Shown: positions 1 through 8,530 of the stretch, piece after piece | Layout: each line of letters begins with the position of its first letter | Position numbering within the stretch: the first letter of the stretch is position 1 | Origin: Bacillota bacterium | Lineage (GTDB): Bacteria > Bacillota > UBA4882 > UBA8346 | Direction of reading: 5' to 3' | DNA length: 64,000 nt | Assembly: GCA_023429995.1 (NCBI GenBank) | Contig: JAEZCE010000017.1 | Location: 89,265 to 153,264, forward strand | The notes under the pieces: generated by a model | What the model was told of the DNA's origin: nothing | What the model saw: the letters and a program-made list of their open reading frames with translations, nothing else | The model's database searches: none | Position numbers and translations under genes: made by a program

Positions 1-693
1 ATTTCGGTCCCGATAACGAATCCCGGTGTCAAGGATGGTTATCTTGATGATCCAATTTCAACATTCAGTGGCCTCAATGGCATGGGGATTACCAAGAAAT
101 GCAAGAATCCCGAACGATTGCTGGAATTTTATAACTGGTTGCTGCGGCAGGATGTTCAGGATTATCTGGAGTGGGGTATCGAAGGGAAGGATTATAAAAA
201 AGTTGGCAAAAATGATAAGATTCTCACCGATGCCCGCCGGGAGTTGACCCGGGATTTTGCCAAGGCGCGGGATCTGACCGGTTATACACTTTGGAACTAT
301 TCCCCGAAGCGCGAAGGCCTTTATAAAGATGGGAGTCCCTGCAGACCCGCTTATGACTCCCTTGCCGAATTTATGGCGGCCCAGTCGGATTATGACCGAA
401 AATTCCTGGCCGCTTTAAAGATTAACTATCCGGCGCAATTGCTCTCGCGGCCTGTCAAACGTCCGGCTTATTATCCGGTCTGGGCGATGCCGATTGAGGA
501 TGGAAGCGCCGCCAAGGTAGCCAATACCGCGATGAATGATGTTACCAGAAAGTATTACCCGCGTTTGATTATGGCAAAGCCAAGTGAATATGATAATTTA
601 TGGAATAAGTTTTTGGCCGACTTCAAAGCCTGCAATCCCGGGCCGTATTTGGATGAGGTTAACCGGTTGATTAAGAAAAGAATGAGCCAATAA
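1..693 (+). CDS. Extracellular sugar-binding protein, LplA-like (C-terminal part)
   Basis: The reading frame is open from the first base, so the 5' part lies outside the window and about 230 C-terminal residues remain. Asn-, Tyr- and Trp-rich composition and a family-1 solute-binding-like C-terminus (for example TLWNYSPKREGLY) suit a periplasmic binding protein of the large Lpl class. It would deliver an oligosaccharide to the two permeases that follow, and the downstream GH8, GH43 and GH39 enzymes suggest xylo-oligosaccharides. A stem-loop separates it from the permeases. Family call inferred from context and residual sequence; ligand inferred. Confidence 0.75.
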   Translation: MSVPITNPGVKDGYLDDPISTFSGLNGMGITKKCKNPERLLEFYNWLLRQDVQDYLEWGIEGKDYKKVGKNDKILTDARRELTRDFAKARDLTGYTLWNYSPKREGLYKDGSPCRPAYDSLAEFMAAQSDYDRKFLAALKINYPAQLLSRPVKRPAYYPVWAMPIEDGSAAKVANTAMNDVTRKYYPRLIMAKPSEYDNLWNKFLADFKACNPGPYLDEVNRLIKKRMSQ

Positions 694-747
694 ATTAATG
701 GATCAATCTTGCCGGCTTAGCGGCTTATCGCTTAGAAATGAAATGAG

Positions 748-779
748 TGATGGAGGTTGAGGATATCCTTGCTCCATCA
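748..779 (+). terminator. Stem-loop between binding protein and permeases
   Basis: TGATGGAG at 748-755 pairs with CTCCATCA at 772-779, followed by a T-rich tract (TTTATTTT). It sits between the binding-protein stop and the first permease start. It could be a leaky terminator or a processing/stability hairpin that lowers permease expression. Confidence 0.55.
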
Positions 780-852
780 TTTATTTTCATCGGAAAACTG
801 TTTGCGGGTAATCATTCCAATAATGTTGAAGAGCAACAAGGGAGAGACGGAG

Positions 853-1818
853 ATGAGGGAGCAAAGTCCGGCTTTACAAACAATAGCTGTTAAAATATTG
901 AAACGGGAGAATCCGTGGAAGAAATATATCGCCCAAAAAGAACTTTTTATCATGATCCTCCCCTGGATGATCATAGCGTTTATTTTTTGCTATCTACCCT
1001 TGAGCGGCTGGATCATGGCTTTTGAAAATTACTTGCCTTATAAGGGCTACCTGGGCTCATCATGGGTGGGTTTGGAGCAGTTTAAGTTTTTGCTGCAGAA
1101 TCCGACCTTTTGGCAAACCTTCCGCAATACGGTTTGCATGTCCCTTTTAAGCTTGTTTTTCGGATTTGTTTGCGCCATCGGATTGGCGTTGTTGCTCAAT
1201 GAAATGCGCTGGCGGCGATTTAAAAGTTTCACCCAGACCATATCATATTTACCCCATTTTTTGAGTTGGGTTATTGTTTGCGCCTTGATTCAAGGCATCT
1301 TGTCCACCGGAGCCGATGGAACAGTAAACAATGTACTCATGAGTACCAGCATCATTCATAAGCCCATATTATGGCTGGGAGAACCGAAGTATTTTTGGGG
1401 GGTCAATACCTTCGCGAATATCTGGAAAGAAGTCGGGTGGAACTCTATCATTTATCTGGCGGCGATGTCCTCGATCGATCCGGAACTTTACGAATCTTGC
1501 GAAATCGATGGCGGCAACCGTTTTACCAAGATGTGGCATATTACCCTCCCGGGAATCCGGACTACGATTTTGGTGCTCTTGATTATGAATGTCGGATGGG
1601 TGTTAAACGGCTATGAATTTCAATATCTGGCGGGTAATAAGGGCCTGGTGCTTGACGTTTCCCAAACCATTGATATATTTGTATTGAAATACGGTATTCA
1701 GCTTGGAAACTATTCATTGGCCACCGCGGCCGGAATATTTAAATCCGTGATATCGATTGGACTGGTTGCCTATACCAATCATCTAGCCGCGAAATTTGAT
1801 GAAGGCGCGTTACTCTGA
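853..1818 (+). CDS. Sugar ABC transporter permease, LplB type
   Basis: Inner-membrane permease of about 321 residues with six predicted hydrophobic segments, the first in the stretch after KYIAQKELFIM. The binding-protein-dependent permease loop is visible as ESCEIDGGNRF followed by ITLPG, the site that docks the ATPase. I chose the ATG at 853 because AGGGAGAGACGG lies just upstream; the frame is open further 5' to a TTG at 757. It pairs with the next gene to form the channel for the binding protein at 1-693. No ATPase gene is nearby, so a shared MsmX-like ATPase is presumed. Confidence 0.85.
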   Translation: MREQSPALQTIAVKILKRENPWKKYIAQKELFIMILPWMIIAFIFCYLPLSGWIMAFENYLPYKGYLGSSWVGLEQFKFLLQNPTFWQTFRNTVCMSLLSLFFGFVCAIGLALLLNEMRWRRFKSFTQTISYLPHFLSWVIVCALIQGILSTGADGTVNNVLMSTSIIHKPILWLGEPKYFWGVNTFANIWKEVGWNSIIYLAAMSSIDPELYESCEIDGGNRFTKMWHITLPGIRTTILVLLIMNVGWVLNGYEFQYLAGNKGLVLDVSQTIDIFVLKYGIQLGNYSLATAAGIFKSVISIGLVAYTNHLAAKFDEGALL

Positions 1819-1831
1819 GGAGGGAGTCAAG

Positions 1832-2749
1832 ATGGCGACTGAAAAAAAAGAAATTAGGCGTCAAAGATTGGAACCGATTCTATTTCACACCATCAATACA
1901 CTGGTGATGTTGATGGTCATCACCGTGATGTTATATCCGTTCTGGAATATCATTGCCGTATCATTCAACAATGCCCAGGATACATTGAGAGGCGGCATCA
2001 CCTTTTGGCCAAGAGTGTTTTCGCTGTACAATTATCAAACCGTTTTTAAGAATCAATTATTGGTCATTGGTTTTGTCAATTCGGTATTGCGGACACTTTT
2101 GGGGACGGCTTTGGGTGTTTTTGTCGCCGCGATGGTGGGATATGTGCTTTCCCGGCCTGAGTTTTTGTGGCGCAAGTTTGCCACGGGTTTTTTTCTGGTG
2201 ACGATGTATGTATCCGCGGGTCTGATCCCCAATTATTTTCTAGTGAAGGACTTGCATTTGACCAATAATTTTTTGGTATATATTCTGCCCACATTGGTCA
2301 GCGTTTTTAACATTATTGTGATGCGATCCTATATCCAAACTCTTCCCTCCAGCCTGGTAGAGGCGGCGAATATTGATGGCGCAGGCCATTTCCGTTGCTT
2401 TTTTCAAATCATTTTGCCATGCTGCAAGCCGGTGCTGGCGACTATCGCTTTATGGTGCGCCGTATGGCAATGGGACTCCTGGTTCGACACCTTTATCTAC
2501 TGCTCCAGTAATACCAATCTCACTACTCTCCAATATGAAATGATGAAATTATTGTCCTCGGCGATGAATTCGGCTACGGATCGTTCCGCGGCGTCGGCAT
2601 TTGGCGGCAATCAGCTCGTGGATACGGTGACGCCGGTTTCAATGCGCGCGGCCATAACGGTGGTTGCCTCGGTTCCTATTTTGTTCGTTTATCCGTTTTT
2701 GCAAAAATATTTTGTGCAGGGTGTTACCATCGGCGCAGTGAAGGGCTGA
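1832..2749 (+). CDS. Sugar ABC transporter permease, LplC type
   Basis: Second permease of the first importer, about 305 residues. It has the EAANIDGAGHFRCFF docking loop and the usual ending KYFVQGVTIGAVKG, which is diagnostic for the MalG/LplC class. The ATG at 1832 follows GAGGAGGG, which overlaps the end of the upstream gene by position, so the two permeases are probably translationally coupled. It should form a heterodimeric channel with the preceding permease. The GH8 gene follows 30 bp later in the same transcription unit. Confidence 0.86.
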   Translation: MATEKKEIRRQRLEPILFHTINTLVMLMVITVMLYPFWNIIAVSFNNAQDTLRGGITFWPRVFSLYNYQTVFKNQLLVIGFVNSVLRTLLGTALGVFVAAMVGYVLSRPEFLWRKFATGFFLVTMYVSAGLIPNYFLVKDLHLTNNFLVYILPTLVSVFNIIVMRSYIQTLPSSLVEAANIDGAGHFRCFFQIILPCCKPVLATIALWCAVWQWDSWFDTFIYCSSNTNLTTLQYEMMKLLSSAMNSATDRSAASAFGGNQLVDTVTPVSMRAAITVVASVPILFVYPFLQKYFVQGVTIGAVKG

Positions 2750-2779
2750 GCGTTCATAGAGGATTAAAGGAGAGGGATT

Positions 2780-3916
2780 ATGCCGACAGGGGCGTTTTAT
2801 ACCGGAAAATATCCCAATTTGTTTGCGGAAATCGGAATCTCTCAAAAGAACATCGATAGGAAAATTGCGGATACTTTCCAGCGAATGTTTTTTGACGCCG
2901 AGGAGAAAATCTATTTTGAAATCAGCAGAGACGGTAACGAGATGGGTTATGTGCTGGATACGGGAAATCATGACGTCCGTACCGAGGGTATGAGTTATGG
3001 AATGATGATGGCTGTCCAAATGGACCGCCAGGACATTTTTGATAGGTTATGGTTATTCGCCAAGACTTATATGTATCAAAGCAGCGGTCAATATCAGGGC
3101 TATTTCGCCTGGTCGGTCGGAGCCGACGGAGCCAAGAACGCCGAGGGACCGGCGCCGGACGGGGAAGAGTACTTTGCCATGGCCCTCTTTTTTGCCGGCA
3201 ATCGTTGGGGTGACCGGGAGCAGCCGTTTGACTACAGCGTACAGGCACGGGATATCCTGCGGCACTGTATTCACCAGTCTGAACTTGTGGCGGGCGGAGA
3301 ACCGATGTGGGATAGCGGCAATCACTATATCAAATTCGTACCGGAAGCGCAATTTTCGGATCCCTCCTATCATCTGCCGCATTTTTATGAGCTTTTTGCG
3401 CTGATGGCCGATGAACAGGACAGGTCCTTCTGGCAAAAAGCGGCCGCAGCCAGCCGTGGCTACCTGCATATCTCCTGTGACAAGGATACGGGGATGGCCC
3501 CCGAATATGCTGAATTTGACGGTAGGCCTAAAAAATTGTTCCGTGATTTTCAATTCTATTCCGATGCCTATCGGGTGGCCATGAATATCGGTTTGGATGC
3601 AGCGTGGTTTGATAAGGATCAATCTCTGGGAGATATCGTGGATAAGCTTCAGAGCTTTTTCAGCGAGAAAACGGATTTGGGAGAGTATTATCCATACACT
3701 CTCAAAGGTGAACCTTTTGACGAGCCCGCCATGCATCCTGTGGCCATTATTGCAACCAATGCCGCCGGCTCTTTGGCTGCAAGGGGGAAGTACCGGCTTC
3801 AGTGGGTCAGGTATTTTTGGGATCTTCCCCTCAGAAAGGGGGCCCGGCGCTACTACGACAATTGTCTTTATTTTTTTAGTCTGTTAACGTTGGCGGGAGA
3901 GTTTAAGATTTATTAA
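2780..3916 (+). CDS. GH8 reducing-end xylose-releasing exo-oligoxylanase (Rex)
   Basis: Cytoplasmic glycoside hydrolase of 378 residues without a signal peptide. Rex enzymes remove xylose from the reducing end of imported xylo-oligosaccharides. The stretch DVRTEGMSYGMMMAVQMDR closely matches Bacillus halodurans Rex as I know it. The acid Glu is at residue 69 (Glu70 in that enzyme), and SDAYR places Asp262 where its base Asp263 lies. Full family length; AAAGGAGAGGG precedes the ATG. Its position behind an Lpl-type importer supports intracellular xylan-oligosaccharide breakdown. Family assignment is strong; exact chain-length preference is not visible. Confidence 0.9.
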   Translation: MPTGAFYTGKYPNLFAEIGISQKNIDRKIADTFQRMFFDAEEKIYFEISRDGNEMGYVLDTGNHDVRTEGMSYGMMMAVQMDRQDIFDRLWLFAKTYMYQSSGQYQGYFAWSVGADGAKNAEGPAPDGEEYFAMALFFAGNRWGDREQPFDYSVQARDILRHCIHQSELVAGGEPMWDSGNHYIKFVPEAQFSDPSYHLPHFYELFALMADEQDRSFWQKAAAASRGYLHISCDKDTGMAPEYAEFDGRPKKLFRDFQFYSDAYRVAMNIGLDAAWFDKDQSLGDIVDKLQSFFSEKTDLGEYYPYTLKGEPFDEPAMHPVAIIATNAAGSLAARGKYRLQWVRYFWDLPLRKGARRYYDNCLYFFSLLTLAGEFKIY

Positions 3917-3944
3917 ATGAGTATCGGGCAATTATTTATTTTGA

Positions 3945-3973
3945 TTGACAAGAAAAATAAGATTATCTATAAT
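3945..3973 (+). promoter_or_regulatory. Consensus sigma-A promoter for the LacI gene
   Basis: A perfect TTGACA at 3945-3950 and a perfect TATAAT at 3968-3973 are separated by 17 bp. The LacI-type operator begins 4 bp after the -10 box, so bound repressor would block initiation. Confidence 0.88.
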
Positions 3974-3976
3974 TAA

Positions 3977-3990
3977 CTTAACCGGTTAAG
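3977..3990. promoter_or_regulatory. LacI-family operator 1
   Basis: CTTAACCGGTTAAG is a perfect 14-bp palindrome with the central CG step typical of LacI-family sites. It covers the expected transcription start of the adjacent lacI-type gene, implying autoregulation. A second copy is at 5036. Confidence 0.85.
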
Positions 3991-4014
3991 AAAATGAAGT
4001 GAAGGGAATTTATC

Positions 4015-5022
4015 TTGTCTTTTACCATTAACGATATCGCCAAGGCGGCTAATGTAACCAAAGCCGCAGTTTCTTACGTTATCAACAATAAGCCAGGAGT
4101 GAGCGATGAAACCCGGGAGCGCATTTTAAAAATTATTGAAGAAAATGGTTTCCGGCCTAATGTGATAGCTCGCGGCCTGGCTGGAAAAACCACCGGGATT
4201 ATCGGTTTGGTTCTTCCGGAGATAAGCGATTTGTATTTTTCCAGGATCGTCCAGGGAATAGAAGATATCGCAAATAAGTACGATTATACTCTTAATCTCA
4301 GCTCGACTCATGGCAATCCGCAGAAGGAAAAGATGTTGTTCGACTTCTATACCAGTGGTCATGTTGAAGGACTCGTTTTGGTGTGCATCTCTTTAAGCGC
4401 GGAGTATATAAGTTTTTTAAAGCAAAAAAAGGTGCCGTTTGTTTGTATCGATTGCTTTGTTGCGGATAAAAGCGTTTACAACGTTTATGTGGACAATGAA
4501 GAAGCGGGATACAATGCCGGTGACTACTTGATCAAACTCGGGCATAAAAAATTGGCTTTTATTCACGGACTTTATAATTCATTTGAGAGCAAATCCCGCT
4601 TCAAAGGTTTCTGCCGCGCTTTACATGAACATAACATTTTATTACCCAAAAAATGGGTTGGACAGGGTGACTTTACGAAGACCGGGGGTTATCTGGTCAC
4701 ACTTGAATTATTGAAATTAGCGGACAGACCCACCGCTATTTTCGCCGCCAACGATCAAATGGCTATGGGAGCGATTGCGGCAGTTACAGAATCCGGATTC
4801 AAAGTTCCCGAGGACATTTCGATCATCGGTTTTGATGATATCGAAGCGGCGTCTGTGGTTCAAACGCCGTTAACAACCATCCGGCAGCCCATTGAGGAAA
4901 TGGGGAAAAACGCCACGGAAATTCTTTTTCGTTTAATGAATGGGGAAAATGTGCCGGAAAATGTGGTATTGCACCAAACCCATCTTGTGGAGCGCTCATC
5001 TTGTGCCAGGATAAGCGGGTAA
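4015..5022 (+). CDS. LacI-family transcriptional regulator
   Basis: DNA-binding regulator of 335 residues. The N-terminal helix-turn-helix and hinge run TINDIAKAANVTKAAVSY then PGVSDETRERI (about residues 3-60), followed by a periplasmic-binding-protein-like sensor domain with the family signature IIGFDDIEAA near residue 278. Translation starts at TTG 4015 behind AAGGGA. It lies between the Lpl/GH8 genes and the second importer, flanked by two matching palindromic operators, so it very likely controls the xylan-oligosaccharide genes on both sides and itself. The inducer is probably xylose or a xylo-oligosaccharide; that is inference. Confidence 0.9.
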   Translation: MSFTINDIAKAANVTKAAVSYVINNKPGVSDETRERILKIIEENGFRPNVIARGLAGKTTGIIGLVLPEISDLYFSRIVQGIEDIANKYDYTLNLSSTHGNPQKEKMLFDFYTSGHVEGLVLVCISLSAEYISFLKQKKVPFVCIDCFVADKSVYNVYVDNEEAGYNAGDYLIKLGHKKLAFIHGLYNSFESKSRFKGFCRALHEHNILLPKKWVGQGDFTKTGGYLVTLELLKLADRPTAIFAANDQMAMGAIAAVTESGFKVPEDISIIGFDDIEAASVVQTPLTTIRQPIEEMGKNATEILFRLMNGENVPENVVLHQTHLVERSSCARISG

Positions 5023-5035
5023 TTTTTTTTCCGTA

Positions 5036-5049
5036 CTTAACCGGTTAAT
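5036..5049. promoter_or_regulatory. LacI-family operator 2
   Basis: CTTAACCGGTTAAT shares the 12-bp palindrome TTAACCGGTTAA with the operator at 3977. It lies just after the regulator stop codon and 118 bp before the binding-protein start, placing the downstream importer under the same control. No convincing promoter overlaps it, so it could act by blocking elongation or by looping to operator 1. Confidence 0.75.
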
Positions 5050-5166
5050 TTAAACCTTGCTCCGGTAAATGCTTTCTTGCGAATCCAATCGTTGACCCAT
5101 TGAAAGGGGGGAGCAAACATTCCATTCTAATTTTTACAAGTGAGAATAGAAGGGAGAGGATTCAAA

Positions 5167-6459
5167 ATGAAGAGAAAAAAGTTATTGATAATGGCGCTCG
5201 TCTGCGTATTAGCTCTCGGAATTACCGGATACGGCGCTGGAAAGCCATCCGGACTCAAGCTTTCCGGTAAACTGACCATTTGGTCTTGGGGAGCCGGTGA
5301 AGAAAAAAGAGCCAGGAAAGACATGGTTAAAATATTTCAAAAGGAGCACCCGGAACTGAAGATTACCCATGTGGTGTTGCCCACTGCCGACAGCGTTTGG
5401 GACCAAAAATCCGTAGCGGCTTATTCCGCCGGGACAGCCGCAGATGTTATGCAGATGTCTCCCGATTATTATGGAATGATGACCAAATATTGGGAGAATC
5501 TGACTCCCTATGTCAAAAGAGAGGACGTTGATCTTGTAGCGGTAACCGTCAAAGGGATGATGGACGGTTATACCCGGCCCAACGACAAATTGGATTCTTT
5601 GCCGCTGCTGGCAAATTGCTTTGTGTTTGCCTATAATAAAAGCCTTTTTGACAAAGCCGGCGTTCCTTACCCCACGGATAACTGGACATGGGATGATTTC
5701 GCTAAAATCGCCCCCAAATTTGTCTCCGGCGCCGGTGTCAACCATAGCTACTTTATGGTCAACCATTGGGCGCTTCGCAACTTTGCCTTGATCTGCAAAG
5801 GAGGCCAGCCTTATACCAAAGACTTCTCCAAGACCCTGGTCGACAGCAAAGAGGTCGCCGATGGCTTGGATTTATTCGGAAAGCTAATCAAAGAAGGCGC
5901 GATTCCAAGCGACGAAGCCCAAAAAACCATGCCGGGTGAACAACTTTTCGTTTCAGGGAAAGCAGCGATTTACCTCATGGGAGGTTTTGAAATCGGCCAA
6001 GTATCCAGAGAAATCGGAAAAAGCTTTCCATGGGACGCCGTACTTCCCCCAAAAACATCAACTACCGGAAAAAACACCAACATCACCTTTGCGACCGGTT
6101 ATGCCATGAATGCCGCCAGTAAAAATAAAGAAGCTGCATGGCAGTTTTTGAAAGAAGCTTGTTACGCAAACGAGGCCATGGCCAAAGTGACCGCTAGAAT
6201 CGGCATGCCGGCCAACAGGAAAATTGCTGAAACTGTTTATGCCAAAATTACTTATGGCAGTGTTTCCAATGCAAAATATTTACAAGGCATGCCCACTTCC
6301 CGGCTTAACCTGTTTGGCGGCACGCTGGCGACAGTCGGTGACTTTTGGCTTCAAATGTGGCAGTATGTGACCGTCGGAGGAAAAACCGGCACCCAGGCGC
6401 AGCAAAAATATGTCCCTTTAATTAAGCAAGCATTTAAAAAACTAAATATTAAGGAATAA
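5167..6459 (+). CDS. Sugar ABC transporter solute-binding protein (family 1)
   Basis: Secreted binding protein of about 430 residues. Residues 1-25 form a signal peptide (KRKK, then a hydrophobic core ending near GYGAG) with no lipobox cysteine, so it should be a free periplasmic protein. The ligand-cleft signature LTIWSWGAGEEKRA follows, and the body has family-1 motifs such as FAYNKSLFDKAGVPYP. ATG 5167 is preceded by GAAGGGAGAGG. It heads the second importer of the xylan locus, downstream of the LacI operator, with its permeases after a stem-loop. Xylo- or arabino-oligosaccharide is the likely ligand. Confidence 0.88.
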   Translation: MKRKKLLIMALVCVLALGITGYGAGKPSGLKLSGKLTIWSWGAGEEKRARKDMVKIFQKEHPELKITHVVLPTADSVWDQKSVAAYSAGTAADVMQMSPDYYGMMTKYWENLTPYVKREDVDLVAVTVKGMMDGYTRPNDKLDSLPLLANCFVFAYNKSLFDKAGVPYPTDNWTWDDFAKIAPKFVSGAGVNHSYFMVNHWALRNFALICKGGQPYTKDFSKTLVDSKEVADGLDLFGKLIKEGAIPSDEAQKTMPGEQLFVSGKAAIYLMGGFEIGQVSREIGKSFPWDAVLPPKTSTTGKNTNITFATGYAMNAASKNKEAAWQFLKEACYANEAMAKVTARIGMPANRKIAETVYAKITYGSVSNAKYLQGMPTSRLNLFGGTLATVGDFWLQMWQYVTVGGKTGTQAQQKYVPLIKQAFKKLNIKE

Positions 6460-6474
6460 GCTTGATGAAATAGC

Positions 6475-6521
6475 AAAAAAGGCCTAGAAATTTGAATGTC
6501 ACAAATTTTTACGCCTTTTTT
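6475..6521 (+). terminator. Stem-loop and T-tract between binding protein and permeases
   Basis: AAAAAAGGC..TAGAAATTTG pairs with CAAATTTTTA.GCCTTTTTT, giving a long AT-flanked stem with a T run, the form of a bidirectional rho-independent terminator. Placed between the binding protein and its permeases it probably attenuates transcription and protects the upstream message. Confidence 0.75.
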
Positions 6522-6616
6522 GTTATCCTGAGCAATCATGAAGCGGTTGCATTCTTTTTTAATGTAAAATTTTTTAGATTGTATGGGATTGACATTCATA
6601 AAGAGGTGAAGCAGGG

Positions 6617-7519
6617 ATGAATAAGAAAAGGCGTTCGGGTATGGCCATTGAGGATGCCCGCAACTTCTATATATATACCAGTCCGTGGCTCATCGGCTTT
6701 CTGGTTTTAACATTATACCCCATTTTATATTCCTTTTGGCTGATGTTTACAGACACCGGCCTGACCGGAGCCGGTAAATTCATTGGCATTACCAATTGGG
6801 TTGATGCGTTTCGAGAAGATCCGATTTTTCTGAAATCCTTTGGGAACACTCTTTATTATGTGATTTTGTTTGTTCCCTCCAGCTTGATCCTGGCGTTTGG
6901 AATTGCGTTGTTACTCAACCAAAAGATTAAACTCCCGGGATTTTTCCGCACCGCATTTTACTTGCCGTACATCACGTCGGGTGTCGCGGTTACCGTCTTG
7001 TGGGGCTGGATATTTAATAAAGATTACGGCCTGATTAATTATATCCTCTCGGTGGTTGGTATCCCCGGCCCCAACTGGCTGGGGGACACCCGCATGGCGA
7101 TGTTCTCGATCGTAATTCTTTCCCTGTGGAGCATTGGAAACAATATTATCATTATGTTGGCTGGAATCCAGGACATTCCGCCCTCCTATTATGAAAGCGC
7201 TTATATCGACGGCGCAAATAAATTGAATTGTATCTTTAAAATTACGCTGCCTCTTGCCACACCCACAATTTATTTCAACCTGATCGTGACCAATATTTTT
7301 GCATTTCAAATATTCCAGCAACCCTACATATTGACTGACGGCCACGGCAGCCCCCTCAATTCGACTTATACCATGAGTATGCACTTGTTTAAAAACGCCT
7401 TCGAATACGGGAAAATGGGGTATGCATCCATGGTGGCCTGGATATTGTTCATTGTGATCATGATGATTACGCTTGTTATCCAAAAGTCCACCCCAAAATG
7501 GGTGAACTACGATTCATAA
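6617..7519 (+). CDS. Sugar ABC transporter permease, MalF/UgpA type
   Basis: Inner-membrane permease of 300 residues with six hydrophobic segments starting at about residue 23 (SPWLIGFLVLTLYPILYSFW). The docking loop reads ESAYIDGANKL followed by ITLPLATP. The ATG at 6617 follows AGAGGTGAAG. Length and motifs are normal for the family. It should form a heterodimer with the next gene product and accept ligand from the protein at 5167-6459. Confidence 0.88.
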   Translation: MNKKRRSGMAIEDARNFYIYTSPWLIGFLVLTLYPILYSFWLMFTDTGLTGAGKFIGITNWVDAFREDPIFLKSFGNTLYYVILFVPSSLILAFGIALLLNQKIKLPGFFRTAFYLPYITSGVAVTVLWGWIFNKDYGLINYILSVVGIPGPNWLGDTRMAMFSIVILSLWSIGNNIIIMLAGIQDIPPSYYESAYIDGANKLNCIFKITLPLATPTIYFNLIVTNIFAFQIFQQPYILTDGHGSPLNSTYTMSMHLFKNAFEYGKMGYASMVAWILFIVIMMITLVIQKSTPKWVNYDS

Positions 7520-7543
7520 TTTAAATGGAAGAAGGGAATCCGT

Positions 7544-8419
7544 TTGTCCAGTCAAGTTATGGAAATACCGAAAAGCAAGTCCGGGAAGACAACTGAATCG
7601 GTCAGCCGCGCGATCACCTATATCTTCCTGATTGTCGCCGCCGTGATTAGCATTTTCCCGTTTTTGTGGATGGTGTCCACTTCGTTTAAGGCAATTTCAG
7701 AAATATTTGCCATGCCTCCCACGTTGATTCCCAAGGTCCCTATGCTTCAAAATTATGTGCAAGGATGGGCGTATTCCGATTTTACTACTTTTACAAAGAA
7801 TAGTATTTTGGTTGCCCTGGTATGCACTGTCGGAACCGTGCTTTCCTCCGCGGTTGTCGCGTTTGGCTTTTCCAGATATAAAGCCGGACTTTCGGGTTTG
7901 CTGATAACGGTCATGCTGGGCACCATAATGCTGCCGGCGCAAGTCACATTGATCCCCCAATATATGTTATATAACCAATTGGGTATGATTGATACTTTCT
8001 GGCCATTGTTCATCCCGGCCTGGTTGGGCGGGGGCGCGTTCAATATCTTCCTGTTTATGCAGTTTTTCAAAAGCCTGCCCCGGGAATTGGACGAAGCTGC
8101 CTCCATCGATGGCGCCAACAGTTTTCAATTATTTACCCGGGTCATGCTCCCGGCTGTCAAACCAATCATCATTGCGGTGGGTGTCATGTCCCTGGTGTAT
8201 AACTGGAATGATTTTTTCTCGCCGTTGATTTATCTGAATTCTCAGCAAAACTATACGATTGCCATCGGCCTTCAGTTTTTCAAAAGCAGCTATGGCAACA
8301 TTCAGGTCGGTATGATGATGGCTGTTTCGGTAATCACTTTATTGCCGGTTGTGCTTTTGTTCTTTATTTGCCAGAAATATTTTGTGCAGGGCATTAAAAT
8401 GTCCGGCTTGAAAGCGTAA
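7544..8419 (+). CDS. Sugar ABC transporter permease, MalG/UgpE type
   Basis: Partner permease, 291 residues from a TTG at 7544 behind GAAGGGAA; an ATG at 7559 is an alternative. It has the EAASIDGANSFQLF docking loop and the typical C-terminus KYFVQGIKMSGLKA. Six membrane segments are visible, the first near residues 25-45. It lies 24 bp after the MalF-type gene and completes the second importer. A hairpin at 8428-8474 separates it from the GH43 gene. Confidence 0.87.
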   Translation: MSSQVMEIPKSKSGKTTESVSRAITYIFLIVAAVISIFPFLWMVSTSFKAISEIFAMPPTLIPKVPMLQNYVQGWAYSDFTTFTKNSILVALVCTVGTVLSSAVVAFGFSRYKAGLSGLLITVMLGTIMLPAQVTLIPQYMLYNQLGMIDTFWPLFIPAWLGGGAFNIFLFMQFFKSLPRELDEAASIDGANSFQLFTRVMLPAVKPIIIAVGVMSLVYNWNDFFSPLIYLNSQQNYTIAIGLQFFKSSYGNIQVGMMMAVSVITLLPVVLLFFICQKYFVQGIKMSGLKA

Positions 8420-8427
8420 AGAGAGGG

Positions 8428-8474
8428 TGAAGGGAGCGCGAATGGGGCGCAGTGGAATTTGTTCTTTCCCTTCA
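8428..8474 (+). terminator. Stem-loop after second importer
   Basis: TGAAGGGA at 8428-8435 pairs with TCCCTTCA at 8467-8474 across a 31-nt loop that has its own GCGC elements. There is no T-run, so it is more likely a processing or stability element than a full terminator. Confidence 0.4.
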
Positions 8475-8530
8475 TGAGCTTTTATAAACTGAAATAAAAC
8501 ATACATTCCTACTTAAGGAGAAGGTAAGAA

